Of a stretch of 64,000 bases of DNA, positions 26,103 through 35,834 are shown one piece after another (the first letter of the stretch is position 1; each line of letters starts with the position of its first letter). A program made the translations under genes and the position numbers. The DNA comes from an uncultured Pseudomonadales bacterium (GTDB taxonomy: Bacteria; Pseudomonadota; Gammaproteobacteria; Pseudomonadales; CANNCY01): positions 372,001-436,000 of the forward strand of contig CANNCY010000003.1 of NCBI GenBank assembly GCA_947503335.1, given 5' to 3'. The notes beneath the pieces are model-generated. The model saw only the letters and a list, made by a program, of their open reading frames with translations. It did not search any database and was not told where the DNA came from.

Positions 26103-28478
26103 ATGACCCGAGTAAGTATTTTTATGGCCTCTGTACTACTGCTAGCAGGATGTGGCGGCGGTGGTGATAATAATTCTTCATCGACTACTATACCTGCTAA
26201 ACCGACCATATCACTACAAGCGGCTAGCTATGACGAAAATACCAGCGTTACGATTAGCCCAACCGTGTCAACAGCCGGTTCAATTACGTCATACGAGTGG
26301 CGAGTAGTTTCTGGTGACCTCACATTAGATCAAGTGAGTAGTCGCGACTTATCGTTCTCTGTGCCTACCATCGATCAAGACCAGTCACAAACAGTAACGC
26401 TAGAGCTTACTGTTGTAGACAATCATCAACAGTCAACTAGTGCTCAGGCAGATTTTACATTCAACTCGGTGTCTCCTTCTGTAACGATGCCCACGATCTC
26501 CATTACAGAGAAAGATACTGCCATTTATACGGTAGAGATTGAAGAACAGGGGCAAGATGTTGTATCGGTTGAGTGGGCATACGAGAGTGGTGAGCAATAT
26601 GACTTTACGATCATTGACGAACTTACCATTGAAATCACTGCACCAGAAGTAAAACAAGACCTAGATGCCTTGATTCGAGTAACGGTAACAGACGCTGATG
26701 GCGACGTCGCAACTCAAGACGGACGTTTAGTTTTTGAACAGATTACTATTCCCGTAACCATCGAAGGTATTACGTTAAGTAATATCGAGCCAGGTGCGCA
26801 TGTGGTCGCTACCAACTTAGCTGATAACTCTACCGATGTTACTTACACCACATTGGCGGGTGAATACTCGCTTGAGTTACAAGTCGATGATGAATACGTC
26901 GACGGGTTGATAGCCGTTGAGGTACAGGGTAATCCTGACCAAAAACACATGCATCTGATTAGTATGTTAGGCGACTTGAGTTCGTTAGTTGCGGCCGCCG
27001 CTGATGATGGTGCTGTATCTGTTGACGAAGTGCCTGCTGTAGCGGTAACCCAAATTACAACGGCCGAGTATGGGATGGCATACTCAACAAGTGATTCAGA
27101 TGCTTTACGAGACTTTGAGTCATATGCTGATGCGCTTCTTCACGTTGGATATCATGATGTATTGAATCTTTCAGCGGCTGTAATGGCTTACATATATAAC
27201 GACCTAAGTGATGAATTTTCAACCGCTCCCTCATCAATAAGTAACTCGCGCCAGTTGGTAGAACAGGTTTATGAAGCAAAAGACTTTATTCACTCGCTAT
27301 ATGCTACCCAAACTTTTGAGGATGCGCTTAATGATATTTTATATACAGATCTATTGGTAGATGAGACACCTTGGCAATTAGAGAATGAGTACTTCTTGCT
27401 GTCAGGGCGCGGTTGGTATAGTCATAATAACTTAGAGGTAGTACGAGATGGAGTCATCTTGTTTGGAAGTTTAGAGCACTCCTATCAAGTTGATGACGAT
27501 ATGCTGCAGATGACAGCTGACAGTATTAGATATGATCATGTACAGCGACCAGACGCCGACTACTATGATTATGCCACTGTAACCAGTGAGTACGAGCGAT
27601 CGGTTCAAAAAATCCTATCATCTAATGGCTCAAATGTTTGGAGAGTAGTAACCACAGCGTATGAAGTATACACTTTTGATGATGGCGTAACCTATGATGA
27701 CAATTGGGAGGATAGTTATTTAGTGCAAGCTGTACCTGTATCAGCAGTACAGGATGTGCGTAACTTCGATTTGCATTACGCATACTTGCCCCTTGATTAT
27801 AATCTCTTTATCAATGAGCTAGAGACTGAACAATGGTATCAATCTGACGAGTTTGTGTTTAATGCTGATGGTTCTGGTTCAATGAGTATTTCCGGGAAGG
27901 ACTTTGTATGGGGCTATTCTGGCTCCAAGCTTGAAGTATTGTTTGGCAATACGCGTTTATTGTATTCAGTTATTGATAAAAAAGGCGAGATCATTGCGTT
28001 GTCTACAAACTCAAGTGGTGAGACTAGTACGTTTACGTCGTATGGCTCCATGGCAGACAGTTCGATTGCATGGTCTGACCAAAGTGTTGCAGGTATATAT
28101 ACATATAAGAATCGCGTGCTGAAGAGCTCGTCTATGGTTGAAGATTATTATTGGTTTAACTTATCAAGCAATGGTGGGGGAACTCGCGAAGTTGTATATG
28201 ACTATGATGACAATGGTGTGTTAACTAGAGACGAGCATTATCAAGAGGATATAACTTGGTACATTGACAATGGTGTGCTAGTTATTCTGGAGAGTACTAG
28301 TTACTACGATCGAGAGAGAGTCTGGCTACTTGTGGCCCAAGATGATGGCGAGCATGCGATTTTACAGCTTCGCATAACAGACTTAGCTGATGGATGGGAG
28401 TACCCAGATTTGAGTAACTATAGATTGTTAGATAAGTCTGATATTGCTCCGATTGATGTTTCAGCACTGCCAAACTGA
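26103..28478 (+). CDS. Large lipoprotein with PKD/cadherin-like N-terminal domains
   Basis: 791 residues from ATG 26103, preceded by AAGGAG; the frame also has an ATG at 26079 that would spoil the lipoprotein signal. The lipobox is LLAGC, followed by GGGGDNNSSS. About 40-130 and 130-225 look like PKD/Ig-like beta-sandwich repeats (ISPTVSTAGSITSYEWRVV; ITVTDADGDVA-type), then a carboxypeptidase-regulatory-like segment, then a long acidic, Tyr/Asp-rich C-terminal part I do not recognise. It is more AT-rich than its neighbours, hinting at transfer. Confidence 0.8.
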   Translation: MTRVSIFMASVLLLAGCGGGGDNNSSSTTIPAKPTISLQAASYDENTSVTISPTVSTAGSITSYEWRVVSGDLTLDQVSSRDLSFSVPTIDQDQSQTVTLELTVVDNHQQSTSAQADFTFNSVSPSVTMPTISITEKDTAIYTVEIEEQGQDVVSVEWAYESGEQYDFTIIDELTIEITAPEVKQDLDALIRVTVTDADGDVATQDGRLVFEQITIPVTIEGITLSNIEPGAHVVATNLADNSTDVTYTTLAGEYSLELQVDDEYVDGLIAVEVQGNPDQKHMHLISMLGDLSSLVAAAADDGAVSVDEVPAVAVTQITTAEYGMAYSTSDSDALRDFESYADALLHVGYHDVLNLSAAVMAYIYNDLSDEFSTAPSSISNSRQLVEQVYEAKDFIHSLYATQTFEDALNDILYTDLLVDETPWQLENEYFLLSGRGWYSHNNLEVVRDGVILFGSLEHSYQVDDDMLQMTADSIRYDHVQRPDADYYDYATVTSEYERSVQKILSSNGSNVWRVVTTAYEVYTFDDGVTYDDNWEDSYLVQAVPVSAVQDVRNFDLHYAYLPLDYNLFINELETEQWYQSDEFVFNADGSGSMSISGKDFVWGYSGSKLEVLFGNTRLLYSVIDKKGEIIALSTNSSGETSTFTSYGSMADSSIAWSDQSVAGIYTYKNRVLKSSSMVEDYYWFNLSSNGGGTREVVYDYDDNGVLTRDEHYQEDITWYIDNGVLVILESTSYYDRERVWLLVAQDDGEHAILQLRITDLADGWEYPDLSNYRLLDKSDIAPIDVSALPN

Positions 28479-28493
28479 TCGATAACACTGAAT

Positions 28494-28523
28494 CCCTCGC
28501 AACGCACGTTAAGTTGCGAGGGG
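28494..28523 (+). terminator. Hairpin after the large lipoprotein gene
   Basis: CCCTCGCAAC/GTTGCGAGGG is a perfect 10-base stem with a 9-base loop, 16 bases after the stop and between convergent genes. There is no T-run, so termination strength is uncertain. Confidence 0.5.
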
Positions 28524-28542
28524 CACATTCATGGCCATGATA

Positions 28543-29625
28543 CTATCTTTGTATTCCCCGCCCCGTCTGCAAATAAGTAGCAAAGCTACCCAGCCAGTGA
28601 CTACCCATATAATGCATATCACCCAGCACGGCATCTAGCCCAGCAGTACGATGTGCCTCAACGGCCGCCTGCAACGGTTTGATACGTGCATCATCGGCAG
28701 GCAGGCCTGCGATAATGCCCTCAAGCATCCAAGCGCGGCTGGTATTTAATCCGTCAAGGTGGGCGAGTTTGCCATCGGTCTTGTCGATTACTACGGCAGG
28801 CTTTAACCAGTCTGCACCGGTGTTGGCATCAAGCTCAGGAAAGAACTCGCCCAACCAGTTAGCAAACTGTTCTTTGCTCATTACACGGCGCATTAAATCA
28901 GCCTCGGCAACACAGGGCGACAAAAAGTCTTGGCCAGAGGGTTCGTATGCCAGTGGGCAATTCACATCGCTCATGTATAGGGTTTTGATGCGCTCGGTTA
29001 ACAGTGCTTCAAACACTTTCTCGCCAGCAACGCGGCTGTAATCAAGCATCAAGCCAAAGGCAAATGCTGTTTGGCTATGCTCGCCGGTACGAATGGGGTA
29101 AGCCAGTTTAGGTAGCCATTCGCTGATGTATTCAACGGCCTGTTGCTCTAACGGCATCAGGTTGTCTAACCATCGCTTTGCTTGCGGCAATGACGATTGG
29201 CGTAACTCGGCAGTTAGCTGAAACAACCAAGCGATACCATAGGGGCGCTCGAACGATTTTAAGCCAGGGCGCTGATAGCTTGCTAACTCGCCCGCGATGT
29301 TGTCGGCGGTAAAGCTCTTGTCTAGCTTGGCGATAATGGCTTGGGTATCAACCGTGTCGGCATGGGTGTTTAGCAAACGCACTAATAGCCAATGGCCATG
29401 CACCGACGAATGCCAGTCAAAGCAGCCATAAAACGCTGGGTACAGTTCGCGCGGTGGTTTTAGGTCTTCGTCGCTGTTCATAAAGTGCGCAATCTTGTTG
29501 GTATATTCTTTATGAATACAATCCATGGCAAGGCCGGCAAAAACAGGGGCATACGAATCGTTGTTGGCAACGGCATTGCTTGACGCTAACGCGGTAGCCA
29601 AAAATAAAGGGGCGAGTTTGTTCAT
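28543..29625 (-). CDS. DUF2891 protein, secreted
   Basis: 360 residues with a signal peptide (LAPLFLATALASSNAVA). The family landmarks HPAFYGCFDWHSSVHGHW (here with YPAFYG) and PYGIAWLFQL identify DUF2891, an alpha-helical protein of unknown function thought from fold to resemble glycan-processing alpha/alpha barrels. The trio CFDWH, HGHW and CPLAYEPSGQDFLSPC carries the most conserved residues. Confidence 0.85.
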   Translation of the reverse strand: MNKLAPLFLATALASSNAVANNDSYAPVFAGLAMDCIHKEYTNKIAHFMNSDEDLKPPRELYPAFYGCFDWHSSVHGHWLLVRLLNTHADTVDTQAIIAKLDKSFTADNIAGELASYQRPGLKSFERPYGIAWLFQLTAELRQSSLPQAKRWLDNLMPLEQQAVEYISEWLPKLAYPIRTGEHSQTAFAFGLMLDYSRVAGEKVFEALLTERIKTLYMSDVNCPLAYEPSGQDFLSPCVAEADLMRRVMSKEQFANWLGEFFPELDANTGADWLKPAVVIDKTDGKLAHLDGLNTSRAWMLEGIIAGLPADDARIKPLQAAVEAHRTAGLDAVLGDMHYMGSHWLGSFATYLQTGRGIQR

Positions 29626-29649
29626 GGGTGATAGGTTAGCACAGTTAAG

Positions 29650-29949
29650 TTAGTCGTGAATGGCAATCTCAATACAAAGCGTATCGCCTACATGTAGATG
29701 CTCTTGCTTTCTGATCGCTGCCTTGATGGGTAAAAAATATGACCCCGATGCCTTGTCGGGAAACAGCGACGTACTCCACTGGCTATTACCCACCGTGATC
29801 GATGCACGTACAGTTCCAAAGCCAGGGGCGTTAGCCTTAAAGAACTTAATCTCGTCGGCCAGCTCATTAGGCAGTGTTACAAAATGCCATGAGCTAGGCC
29901 CATCTGAGGCCCAAAGTTTAGCGCTAAAGCTTTGCCTAATATCGATCAT
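29650..29949 (-). CDS. DUF1905 protein
   Basis: 99 residues, a single beta-barrel domain of the DUF1905 family (FSAKLWASDGPSSWHFVTLP; GFGTVRASITVGNSQW; GSYFLPIKAAIRK). The YdeI-like extension often fused to this domain is absent. Function is unknown. It is 24 bases from the DUF2891 start on the same strand and may be the first gene of that transcript. Confidence 0.8.
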   Translation of the reverse strand: MIDIRQSFSAKLWASDGPSSWHFVTLPNELADEIKFFKANAPGFGTVRASITVGNSQWSTSLFPDKASGSYFLPIKAAIRKQEHLHVGDTLCIEIAIHD

Positions 29950-30012
29950 GATTGCAGTTACTCGCCCTATAGGGCATCTTACAATGAAGAAATCATCATA
30001 AGAAATCTCGCC

Positions 30013-30462
30013 ATGAATTCAAAGCTACTTGCGGCAGTTACACTAACAGTAATGACCAATGCCTCGGCGGCTAGCCAAGTCACCGCGCCCATTCAAAATC
30101 TCTTCGACGCTATGCGCGCCCATGATTCAGAAAAGTTAAAGGCACAGTTTACCAGCAACGCATTACTACAGCGTGCGCAGGCCGATGGCACGGTAACAAC
30201 GACCCAGATAGAACGCTTTGCACAGATAGTGGGCGAGTCTACAAGCTATCTTGATGAGCATCTGTTAGCGATGAATGTGCATCAAAGCGATAACGTGGCC
30301 ACAGTGTTTACGCCTTTTGCGTTTTACTTAGACAACAAGCTAAGCCATTGCGGCATCAATAGCTTTCAGCTAGTTAAGACGCAATATGGGTGGAAGATTC
30401 ATTATCTTATCGACAACAAGCACCCAGGCAATTGCGAAGATTTTATAAAGCAGTATCAGTAG
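30013..30462 (+). CDS. Secreted NTF2-like (SnoaL-type) protein
   Basis: 149 residues from ATG 30013, chosen because it begins a signal peptide (MNSKLLAAVTLTVMTNASAAS). The mature part has the NTF2-like cone pattern: IQNLFDAMRAHDSEKLKAQFT, then beta-strands with VFTPFAFYLDNKLSHCGINS and a C-terminal GWKIHYLIDNKH. Function is unknown; two Cys residues could form a disulfide. Confidence 0.78.
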   Translation: MNSKLLAAVTLTVMTNASAASQVTAPIQNLFDAMRAHDSEKLKAQFTSNALLQRAQADGTVTTTQIERFAQIVGESTSYLDEHLLAMNVHQSDNVATVFTPFAFYLDNKLSHCGINSFQLVKTQYGWKIHYLIDNKHPGNCEDFIKQYQ

Positions 30463-30526
30463 GTCAAGGCACTTAGCTTATTACGTGCCCAACTGCTCGA
30501 CATCGGGCAGACGTAAATTAGCTAGT

Positions 30527-30667
30527 TTAGAATCGTTCGCTTAATGGGCGCTCAACAACAGGCATAAATGGTTGTCGTACGTTTAAGCGATCGACCACTA
30601 CAAGATAGATGTAGCTAGTAATCATGGTGGCAATCACTAGACCTAGTAACAAAGCTGCAATCAACAT
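30527..30667 (-). CDS. 46-residue single-pass membrane protein
   Basis: The ATG at 30667 has AAGGAG seven bases upstream and is followed by a 46-codon frame ending at 30527. It encodes one strongly hydrophobic helix (residues 2-25, rich in Leu, Ile, Val, Ala), then VVDRLNVRQPFMPVVERP and a short polar tail. The ribosome site, clean helix and isolated position in a 390-base gap support a real gene. Small membrane proteins like this often modulate a larger membrane complex; the partner is unknown. Confidence 0.6.
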   Translation of the reverse strand: MLIAALLLGLVIATMITSYIYLVVVDRLNVRQPFMPVVERPLSERF

Positions 30668-30851
30668 GGCTTGCTCCTTAATTAATCAGATTAACGAGTG
30701 CAAGCAGTGTGTATAAGCTACGATATGGGTGTAGAACAGTGTCTATTCTTTCTGCATCTATATTTGTACAACGTATAAGTAGCGTTTGGTTTATAACTGA
30801 CAAGAATCAACTAGTCTTACCCTTAGGGCAAGCAGTGAGACCAGCTATCAA

Positions 30852-32036
30852 ATGGCGCTACAAGACCACCCCATGTGGCGAAAGCCGCAGCACCATCATG
30901 ATTTAGACGAATCAGAAGAGCACGTTCATTGGGTAGAACTGTTTTATGATCTGATTCATGTCGTCACGATATTCTTATTGGGCAACTATCTTTCGCATCA
31001 CCTAACCATAGAAGGCTTCTTAGTATTCACTGCGGTGTTTATCGTGGTTTGGTATGCCTGGGGCGAGTTGAGCATCTTTAACTCGATCTATATCAGTACC
31101 GACATCTGGCATCGCATGATCATGTCGGTGATGATTTGTACACTGATGTTTATGGCAGCATCTATCTCGTCAATTCAAGACCAGGGCTGGCCATTCTTTG
31201 CATTAGCATTTGCAGCGAACAGGTTCATGTTGGCATTGCTATACCTACGTGCGCGACGTACCAATTGCTCAAGCTACGAAATGAGTAACGAGCAGATTCG
31301 CAATTTCTCGATCTTTGCAGTGATCTATGCGATCAGCGCGTTCTTACCCAAGCCGTACAATTTTTGGGTCTTTGGTGTGGCTATGGTGGTGACGCAAACG
31401 GTTTACTTGGTGCCTAAAATATCTGTAATACGTCACGACCGATTCAGGCCTAGGTTAAACCACATGGCCGAGCGCTTTGCGTTGTTAACGCTAATCGTGT
31501 TGGGCGAAGGCTTTTTTAAGTTAGTGATTACGCTATCAGACAAAGGCATCTACCAAGTATCAGCTGACGTATTAGTCAACTTTACTTTCGGCGGCATATC
31601 GATGTTTGTGATGTGCTGGATCTACTTTGATTTTGTTGGCAATGGGCGAGTGAAAGACAATAGCCCGTCGACACTGCTCAAATGGTGGTTCGCTCACTTA
31701 ATACTCATGCTTTGCGGCGTGATGGTTGGTGTGGCGCTGGTTGCCGAGGTGAAGGTTGGCTTTATGCAATCATTTGATATTGGTTACGACGCATTAGGCT
31801 GCTTTGGATTAGCCGGCTATATAGCCATGTTATGGGTATTACAACGGGTTGTAGAACACCGAGTTGCTACTGATTATGGCCGCAGTGACGTAAGAATATT
31901 TGGTATCGTTGTCGCGGTCATCTGCTTTTTTATTGTGCCGCACGTGCCATCAATTGTTGCCAATTTGATATGGTTTACCGCGCTGCTGTCGCAGATAGTG
32001 ATACCCGTTACGAGAGCTATAAAAGCGCTTCGATAG
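30852..32036 (+). CDS. Low temperature requirement protein A (LtrA) family membrane protein
   Basis: 394 residues with about ten to eleven hydrophobic segments. The family start HVHWVELFYDLIHVVTIF, and the later ERFALLTLIVLGEGFFKLV, are diagnostic of LtrA. The role is unknown; the name comes from a Listeria cold-growth mutant. It is followed 10 bases later by a thioredoxin-like gene, so the two are probably co-transcribed. Confidence 0.88.
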   Translation: MALQDHPMWRKPQHHHDLDESEEHVHWVELFYDLIHVVTIFLLGNYLSHHLTIEGFLVFTAVFIVVWYAWGELSIFNSIYISTDIWHRMIMSVMICTLMFMAASISSIQDQGWPFFALAFAANRFMLALLYLRARRTNCSSYEMSNEQIRNFSIFAVIYAISAFLPKPYNFWVFGVAMVVTQTVYLVPKISVIRHDRFRPRLNHMAERFALLTLIVLGEGFFKLVITLSDKGIYQVSADVLVNFTFGGISMFVMCWIYFDFVGNGRVKDNSPSTLLKWWFAHLILMLCGVMVGVALVAEVKVGFMQSFDIGYDALGCFGLAGYIAMLWVLQRVVEHRVATDYGRSDVRIFGIVVAVICFFIVPHVPSIVANLIWFTALLSQIVIPVTRAIKALR

Positions 32037-32046
32037 GAACCTAATT

Positions 32047-32322
32047 ATGAAACTTGAAGTAGAGCTATTTACGGGCGCTAGCTGCGGTATCTGCCATGTC
32101 ATCAAGCCTAAGATTGAGGCGATGCTTAAACCGTATGAGACGGTTCAGTTTAAGGTTGTCGAGGTTGAAAACGATCGTGAGTACAGCGCCCAGAACCGAG
32201 TCTTTACCGTACCTGTGTTGTTAATCAAGGTAGAGGGTAAAGAATTTGATCGTTTTATTCATTCGTTCTCAGTTGTTGAGGTTGAGACTAAAATCAAAGA
32301 ATTGTTAGCGCGGTTAAAATGA
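32047..32322 (+). CDS. Thioredoxin/glutaredoxin-like protein
   Basis: 91 residues. It has a thioredoxin fold with an active site SCGICHVIKP (CxxC), a cis-Pro in VFTVPVLLI, and no signal peptide. It is probably a small cytosolic redox protein. It follows the LtrA gene closely. Confidence 0.85.
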   Translation: MKLEVELFTGASCGICHVIKPKIEAMLKPYETVQFKVVEVENDREYSAQNRVFTVPVLLIKVEGKEFDRFIHSFSVVEVETKIKELLARLK

Positions 32323-32413
32323 GCTGGTGACCAGTAGATATGGGTCAATTGCAAAACTCGAGTGAAACCATTTAAAGTAGATGGTAAGGATGATTAATAA
32401 TAAGGGAATATAA

Positions 32414-33151
32414 ATGTCGTCAACCAAGCGACTCGCTGTACTTATCGACGCCGACAACACGCCAGTCGGCGAGCTCAACAATATCTTCGAAGAACTCAAC
32501 GCAAAGGGCAGTCTAGTTGTAAAGCGTGCCTACGGCGATTTTTCTTTAGAGCATCTTAAAAACTGGAAAGACGAGCTAAACGCACTAGCGATTCAACCCG
32601 TTCAACAATTTGCTTATACGAAGGGTAAGAACGCAACAGACACACGTATGATTATCGATGCGATGGATCTACTCTACGAAAAGAAATTTGATGCGTTTGT
32701 TTTGATGTCTAGCGACAGCGACTTCACCAGTTTGGCGTCACGTATTCGGGAGAGTGAAATCGAAGTAATAGGTGTTGGCCGCCAGCATACCCCCAAACCG
32801 TTTAGAACTGCGTGCGACGACTTCATCATAATTGAAACATTAAGCGCAGAATCGAGCGAAGAAACCGCCGAAAAGGTCATTCAGTCGGTCGTCGACAAAA
32901 GTATTTACTCAGAATTAGAGCTATGGAGGCTTATTCATCAAGCCTGGCAAAAATTAAGAGACGATGAAGGGTGGGTTAATTTGGGTGAGGTAGGCTCCCT
33001 TTTAAAACGTCAACGCAGCGACTTTGACACTCGTCAATACGGGTTTGGTAAGCTATCAGACTGTATTAAACACTTTGATAAGAAGCTTGATATCAAGACC
33101 AAAGGTGGTGTTAAGTTTAGGCTTAAGGTTAAGTCAGCGGTGACTACATAA
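32414..33151 (+). CDS. NYN-domain nuclease with OST-HTH/LOTUS domain
   Basis: 245 residues. The N-terminal NYN (PIN-like) domain has its acidic sites at LIDADNTP, TDTRMIIDAMDL and MSSDSDFTSLASRIRE. The C-terminal region from about 170 (SELELWRLIHQAWQKL, WVNLGEVGSLLKRQRSDF, YGFGKLSDCIKHF) is an OST-HTH/LOTUS RNA-binding module. Bacterial NYN-LOTUS proteins are predicted RNases in RNA turnover or defence. It stands alone. Confidence 0.88.
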   Translation: MSSTKRLAVLIDADNTPVGELNNIFEELNAKGSLVVKRAYGDFSLEHLKNWKDELNALAIQPVQQFAYTKGKNATDTRMIIDAMDLLYEKKFDAFVLMSSDSDFTSLASRIRESEIEVIGVGRQHTPKPFRTACDDFIIIETLSAESSEETAEKVIQSVVDKSIYSELELWRLIHQAWQKLRDDEGWVNLGEVGSLLKRQRSDFDTRQYGFGKLSDCIKHFDKKLDIKTKGGVKFRLKVKSAVTT

Positions 33152-33214
33152 ATAACCCAGCTGAAATAAGGTAGAATCTTGAACATAGGTTCGAAAACAA
33201 TAACGGATAAGAAT

Positions 33215-34870
33215 ATGAGCAGACATGGATTTCTAAAGCCAGTAGCAATCGCCCTATTCACAAGCATTACCTTGGCCGGCTGTGGTGGTGGCGGTGGTGG
33301 TAGCGACGACAACACCAGCAACCCGCCTAATGGCGGCGGTGGCGGAGGTTCGACCGGCCCAACTTATACGGCAGGCGTTTATGAAAACGCTGACAACTTT
33401 GCAGGGCGTTGCGAGAACCCACGCAACTACAACGACATCAACGGCAACCCCTATAACGACCGACAGGGTTCGATACTTTACGAGAACCACTTCTTACGAT
33501 CGTATAGCAACGACACCTACCTGTGGTACAACGAGTTGCCCGACCTTGACCCTGGCAACTATAACGACCCCATTGCATACTTTGAGCTGCTTAAAACCAA
33601 TGCAGTAACAGCGTCGGGTGCGCCAAAAGATCAGTTTCACTTTACCTACAATACCGATGATTACGAAAAGCTATCTCAAGCAGGTGTGTCGGTTAGCTAC
33701 GGTATCGACTGGGCGCTGCTACAGTCGGCGCCGCCAAGAAAGCTGTATATTCGAACCATTGAACCAGGCTCGCCCGCAGACGCCCCAGAAGCAAACCTAA
33801 CCCGTGGCGTAAAGATACTGCAGATCGACGGCGTCGATGTCGAATACGGCAATGATGTAGATACGCTAAATGCAGGGTTGTTTCCGTCAGCTATTGGCGA
33901 GAGCCACACCTTTACCGTGCAAGACGTTGGCAGCAACACCACTCGCGACGTAACCCTGTCGGCGATCGAAGTAGAATACGACCCAGTGCCCATTGTAGAT
34001 GTGTTCAACACCGCCAGTGGCAAGGTTGGTTACATGCTATTTAACGATCATAACTTTGTATCAGAAGATCGGTTGTTTGATTCAGTAACACAGCTGCGCG
34101 ACGACAACGTTACCGACCTAGTATTAGATTTGCGATACAACGGCGGTGGCCTGTTGTATATCGCCAGCGAGCTGGCTTATATGATTGCCGGCTCTGCCGC
34201 GACAGATGGGCGAGTGTTTAACGAAGTACGCTTTAACGACAAGTACCCTAATATTAACCCAGTAACAGGGCAGCGCCTTGAGTCTACGCCTTTTTACAAC
34301 GGCATAAGCTCAAATTCTGACAAGTACCCAGGTGGCACTCGCCTACCATCGTTAGATCTAGACCGCGTATTCATTTTGGCAACCAGCGCCACATGCTCGG
34401 CTAGCGAGGCCATTATCAACGGCCTGCGCGGCGTCGATGTAGAAGTGATCTTGATCGGCTCTACCACCTGTGGCAAACCCTATGGCTTTTACCCCACCGA
34501 CAACTGCGGCACCACATACTTTACGGTGCAGTTCGACGGCGTAAACGATAAGGGCCAAGGCGGGTACTCAGACGGCTTTACCCCAATGAACGAGCCCTCA
34601 GCCCCCGGCATACTACAAAATGGCTGTTATGTGATCGACGATCTTTCAACCCCGCTGGGTGACATCAATGACCCTATGGTAGCCGCCGCCCTTAACTACC
34701 GAATCGACGGTTCATGCCCCGTGGTTACCCAAGTGGCCAGCTTTGGCGTGCAACCCTTTAGAGGCTCGGTGTCGGGCGCGCAAACCGTTAGTAATGGCGG
34801 CTTTGGTTCGACAGCCGATATGATCAGCCAAATGATCAACTACACTGACCCCCACAAGAAAGCAGACTAA
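33215..34870 (+). CDS. S41-family peptidase lipoprotein
   Basis: 551 residues from ATG 33215 (GGATAAG upstream), giving a lipoprotein signal with LAGC then a poly-Gly linker. A PDZ-like segment spans about 150-220 (SYGIDWALLQ; IRTIEPGSPAD). The protease core includes VLDLRYNGGG, the nucleophile region ATCSASEAIINGLRG and the general-base Lys in STTCGKPYG. It is a C-terminal-processing protease relative, probably anchored in the periplasm. It is followed 2 bases later by a small lipoprotein gene, likely an operon partner. Confidence 0.9.
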   Translation: MSRHGFLKPVAIALFTSITLAGCGGGGGGSDDNTSNPPNGGGGGGSTGPTYTAGVYENADNFAGRCENPRNYNDINGNPYNDRQGSILYENHFLRSYSNDTYLWYNELPDLDPGNYNDPIAYFELLKTNAVTASGAPKDQFHFTYNTDDYEKLSQAGVSVSYGIDWALLQSAPPRKLYIRTIEPGSPADAPEANLTRGVKILQIDGVDVEYGNDVDTLNAGLFPSAIGESHTFTVQDVGSNTTRDVTLSAIEVEYDPVPIVDVFNTASGKVGYMLFNDHNFVSEDRLFDSVTQLRDDNVTDLVLDLRYNGGGLLYIASELAYMIAGSAATDGRVFNEVRFNDKYPNINPVTGQRLESTPFYNGISSNSDKYPGGTRLPSLDLDRVFILATSATCSASEAIINGLRGVDVEVILIGSTTCGKPYGFYPTDNCGTTYFTVQFDGVNDKGQGGYSDGFTPMNEPSAPGILQNGCYVIDDLSTPLGDINDPMVAAALNYRIDGSCPVVTQVASFGVQPFRGSVSGAQTVSNGGFGSTADMISQMINYTDPHKKAD

Positions 34871-34872
34871 TC

Positions 34873-35253
34873 ATGAAAAAACTTATTAGTAATTCAATGC
34901 TGCTACTCATGCCGTTCATGTTAACGGCCTGTGGGGCAAGCACAGCAACTAAAGAATCAGCTGCCAAGATACCGGTTCAAACTGACGCATCGCTGGGCGA
35001 GTTAAGACAGTCGGCTAAGACGCTATTTAATGGGCGAGAAATCGCCATTAGCGCTAGTGCTTTTTCTGAAAGTAATCGGTTGTTAATACAGCGTAAGCCC
35101 GTTCGTTTGCCAAGTGGGCAGGTGATTGACACTGGCGTTGATGAGCCGCCGTTTGTGCTTGAATTGTTTTTAAGAGATGGCGAGTGCTATTTGAGGAATA
35201 AGGCTACTGGCGAAGAGGTGCGGCTTGTTGAGGTGGGGTGCGAGGCGAAGTGA
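34873..35253 (+). CDS. Small lipoprotein of unknown function
   Basis: 126 residues with a lipoprotein signal (LLMPFMLTACGAS, lipobox LTAC). The rest is a single small domain with two Cys near the end (GECYLRN, VGCEAK) that may form a disulfide. The start is only 2 bases after the S41 protease stop, so translation is probably coupled. I do not recognise the family. Confidence 0.75.
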   Translation: MKKLISNSMLLLMPFMLTACGASTATKESAAKIPVQTDASLGELRQSAKTLFNGREIAISASAFSESNRLLIQRKPVRLPSGQVIDTGVDEPPFVLELFLRDGECYLRNKATGEEVRLVEVGCEAK

Positions 35254-35331
35254 CTTTCTTCTACTTAGTCTTGACCCCCCTTTTTGGAGACTTAAATAAT
35301 TATGCTAGGTCAGCGGTGACGGATTAGTATA

Positions 35332-35353
35332 TAGCCTCGTATAGACGAGGCTA
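35332..35353. terminator. Hairpin between convergent genes
   Basis: TAGCCTCGT-ATAG-ACGAGGCTA forms a perfect 9-base stem with a 4-base loop between the convergent ends at 35253 and 35360. There is no T-run in either direction, so this is a candidate terminator only. Confidence 0.5.
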
Positions 35354-35359
35354 CACGTG

Positions 35360-35671
35360 CTATAGATTTAGCGACTTTAGTTGTTCTGATTTTATCTTAG
35401 CCTTTTTAAGACCTTCGATTAGTTCGTCAATTTGATTATTATTAAGACACCTTAGAGATACATAGTCGATAACATGTTCATCGGTCATGGTAATTGATAC
35501 GCCTGCATTCTTACAGTATTCCCCTTTAGTAGCGGTAACAGATATTTTGTCACCGAAAAACGACTTGATAGAAACGGTTTCAATGTTTATCGAATCATTC
35601 GCATGGGGATTCAACGGTAGCAACGCAAGGGTTGTGGCGAGTAAAGTTATTCTCCAGTTCGATACGCTCAT
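35360..35671 (-). CDS. Small secreted hypothetical protein
   Basis: 103 residues with a signal peptide (WRITLLATTLALLPLNPHA). The mature part has two Cys (GEYCKNAG, LRCLNNN) and a charged helical end. No family is recognised. It is more AT-rich than its neighbours. Confidence 0.6.
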   Translation of the reverse strand: MSVSNWRITLLATTLALLPLNPHANDSINIETVSIKSFFGDKISVTATKGEYCKNAGVSITMTDEHVIDYVSLRCLNNNQIDELIEGLKKAKIKSEQLKSLNL

Positions 35672-35834
35672 TCATGCTCCATATGAGTAATACATCCGAG
35701 CGTTAAATCTTCGCAAATATATTCTTAGGCAGCAATACTTGAGTACTGATTAGGTGACACATAACTAACAGTTTTGTTACCTGAGGATTGGTTTATCTAT
35801 GGATAAACAACGCAGCTCGTTTGAGATCAGAAAG

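Noticed and set aside
33034-33321. Minus-strand frame rich in Pro opposite the S41 protease start
   Set aside because: A shadow of the Gly-rich linker codons of the lipoprotein; there is no independent start signal.
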